The notes under the pieces are model-generated. The model was not told the DNA's origin. It did not search any database and saw only the letters and a program-made list of their open reading frames with translations. From Olsenella sp. kh2p3 (GTDB taxonomy: Bacteria; Actinomycetota; Coriobacteriia; Coriobacteriales; Atopobiaceae), in the NCBI GenBank assembly GCA_900119625.1, contig FPKD01000008.1:42214-106213 (forward strand): a DNA stretch of 64,000 nucleotides. Direction: 5' to 3'. The position numbers and the translations under genes are program-made. This document shows positions 63,955 through 64,000 of the stretch, piece by piece. How positions within the stretch are numbered: the first letter of the stretch is position 1; every line of letters starts with the position of its first letter.

Positions 63955-64000
63955 GTGTACACCCTTGAACAGAGGACCAGGGCGGTCGAGCTCTACATCA
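63955..64000 (+). CDS. IS3-family transposase OrfA, N-terminal start (runs off the window)
   Basis: GTG at 63955 follows GGAGG and opens a frame coding MYTLEQRTRAVELYI, the standard opening of IS3-family OrfA helix-turn-helix proteins. The gene continues past base 64000. It points away from the OrfB remnant, so two elements or one rearranged element are present. Confidence 0.75.
   Translation, partial: MYTLEQRTRAVELYI

Overview
The window is high-GC DNA from a Gram-positive actinobacterium. The gene set points to the class Coriobacteriia, with an Olsenella/Atopobium/Collinsella-like genome as my best inference. The reasons are a dnaK-grpE-dnaJ-hspR heat-shock operon, a serine/threonine kinase, a PASTA protein, LemA, SPFH and PRC-barrel proteins, and an NRAMP-related transporter of the type described from Eggerthella. 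I could not confirm the species. About 56 genes are supported, including one tRNA-Ser(UGA) and two IS3-family fragments at the right edge.

Layout. 1-2.3 kb: two tandem patatin-like lipases, then a PIN/RelB-like toxin-antitoxin pair. 2.4-7 kb: exonuclease III, a FeoA-FeoB fusion iron transporter and a PHP phosphoesterase. 7.1-12.5 kb (minus): the tilS-hpt-ftsH-aminotransferase operon. 12.5-14.7 kb: three copies of an inverted-repeat element around a lone orphan gene with a possible nuclease fold. 14.8-21 kb (plus): a YycJ-like hydrolase, a two-component system and an ABC transporter with a large FtsX-type permease. 21.3-35.2 kb: stress genes (hsp20, clpB, dnaK-grpE-dnaJ-hspR) mixed with a kinase-less PASTA protein, a CPBP protease and an SPFH protein; a shared palindrome lies about 100-115 nt upstream of hsp20, clpB and dnaK. 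35.8-41 kb: a phosphodiesterase, then metA coupled to an HTH protein and a membrane protein kinase, with a second HTH paralogue and two matching TTAGC-N5-GCTAA sites. 41.2-46.4 kb: DEAD-box helicase, rRNA methyltransferase, an AAA ATPase, tadA, tRNA-Ser and lemA. 46.8-50 kb: a two-gene MgtE-like plus NRAMP-related metal transport operon. 50.2-55.6 kb (minus): mtnA, a PRC-barrel protein, a YtxH-like protein, an acidic protein and a CorC-type protein. 55.8-57.8 kb: a membrane-anchored EEP-fold protein and idi. 57.7-63.2 kb (minus): a non-oxidative aromatic-acid decarboxylase cluster (UbiD, UbiX, zinc-ribbon subunit, anion transporter, LysR regulator, probable flavin chaperone). 63.4-64 kb: large hairpins, a long imperfect inverted repeat and IS3-family pieces.

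How the genes work together. The clearest pathway is the UbiD cluster: UbiX should make prenyl-FMN, UbiD uses it to decarboxylate an imported (hydroxy)aryl acid, and LysR probably controls the operon from a palindrome upstream of ubiD. The heat-shock genes appear to share one control site. The HTH-kinase module looks like an uncharacterised signalling unit whose regulators may bind the paired TTAGC sites. Intergenic spaces are rich in 60-105 nt elements with long terminal inverted repeats, in at least five sequence families; most are outside genes.
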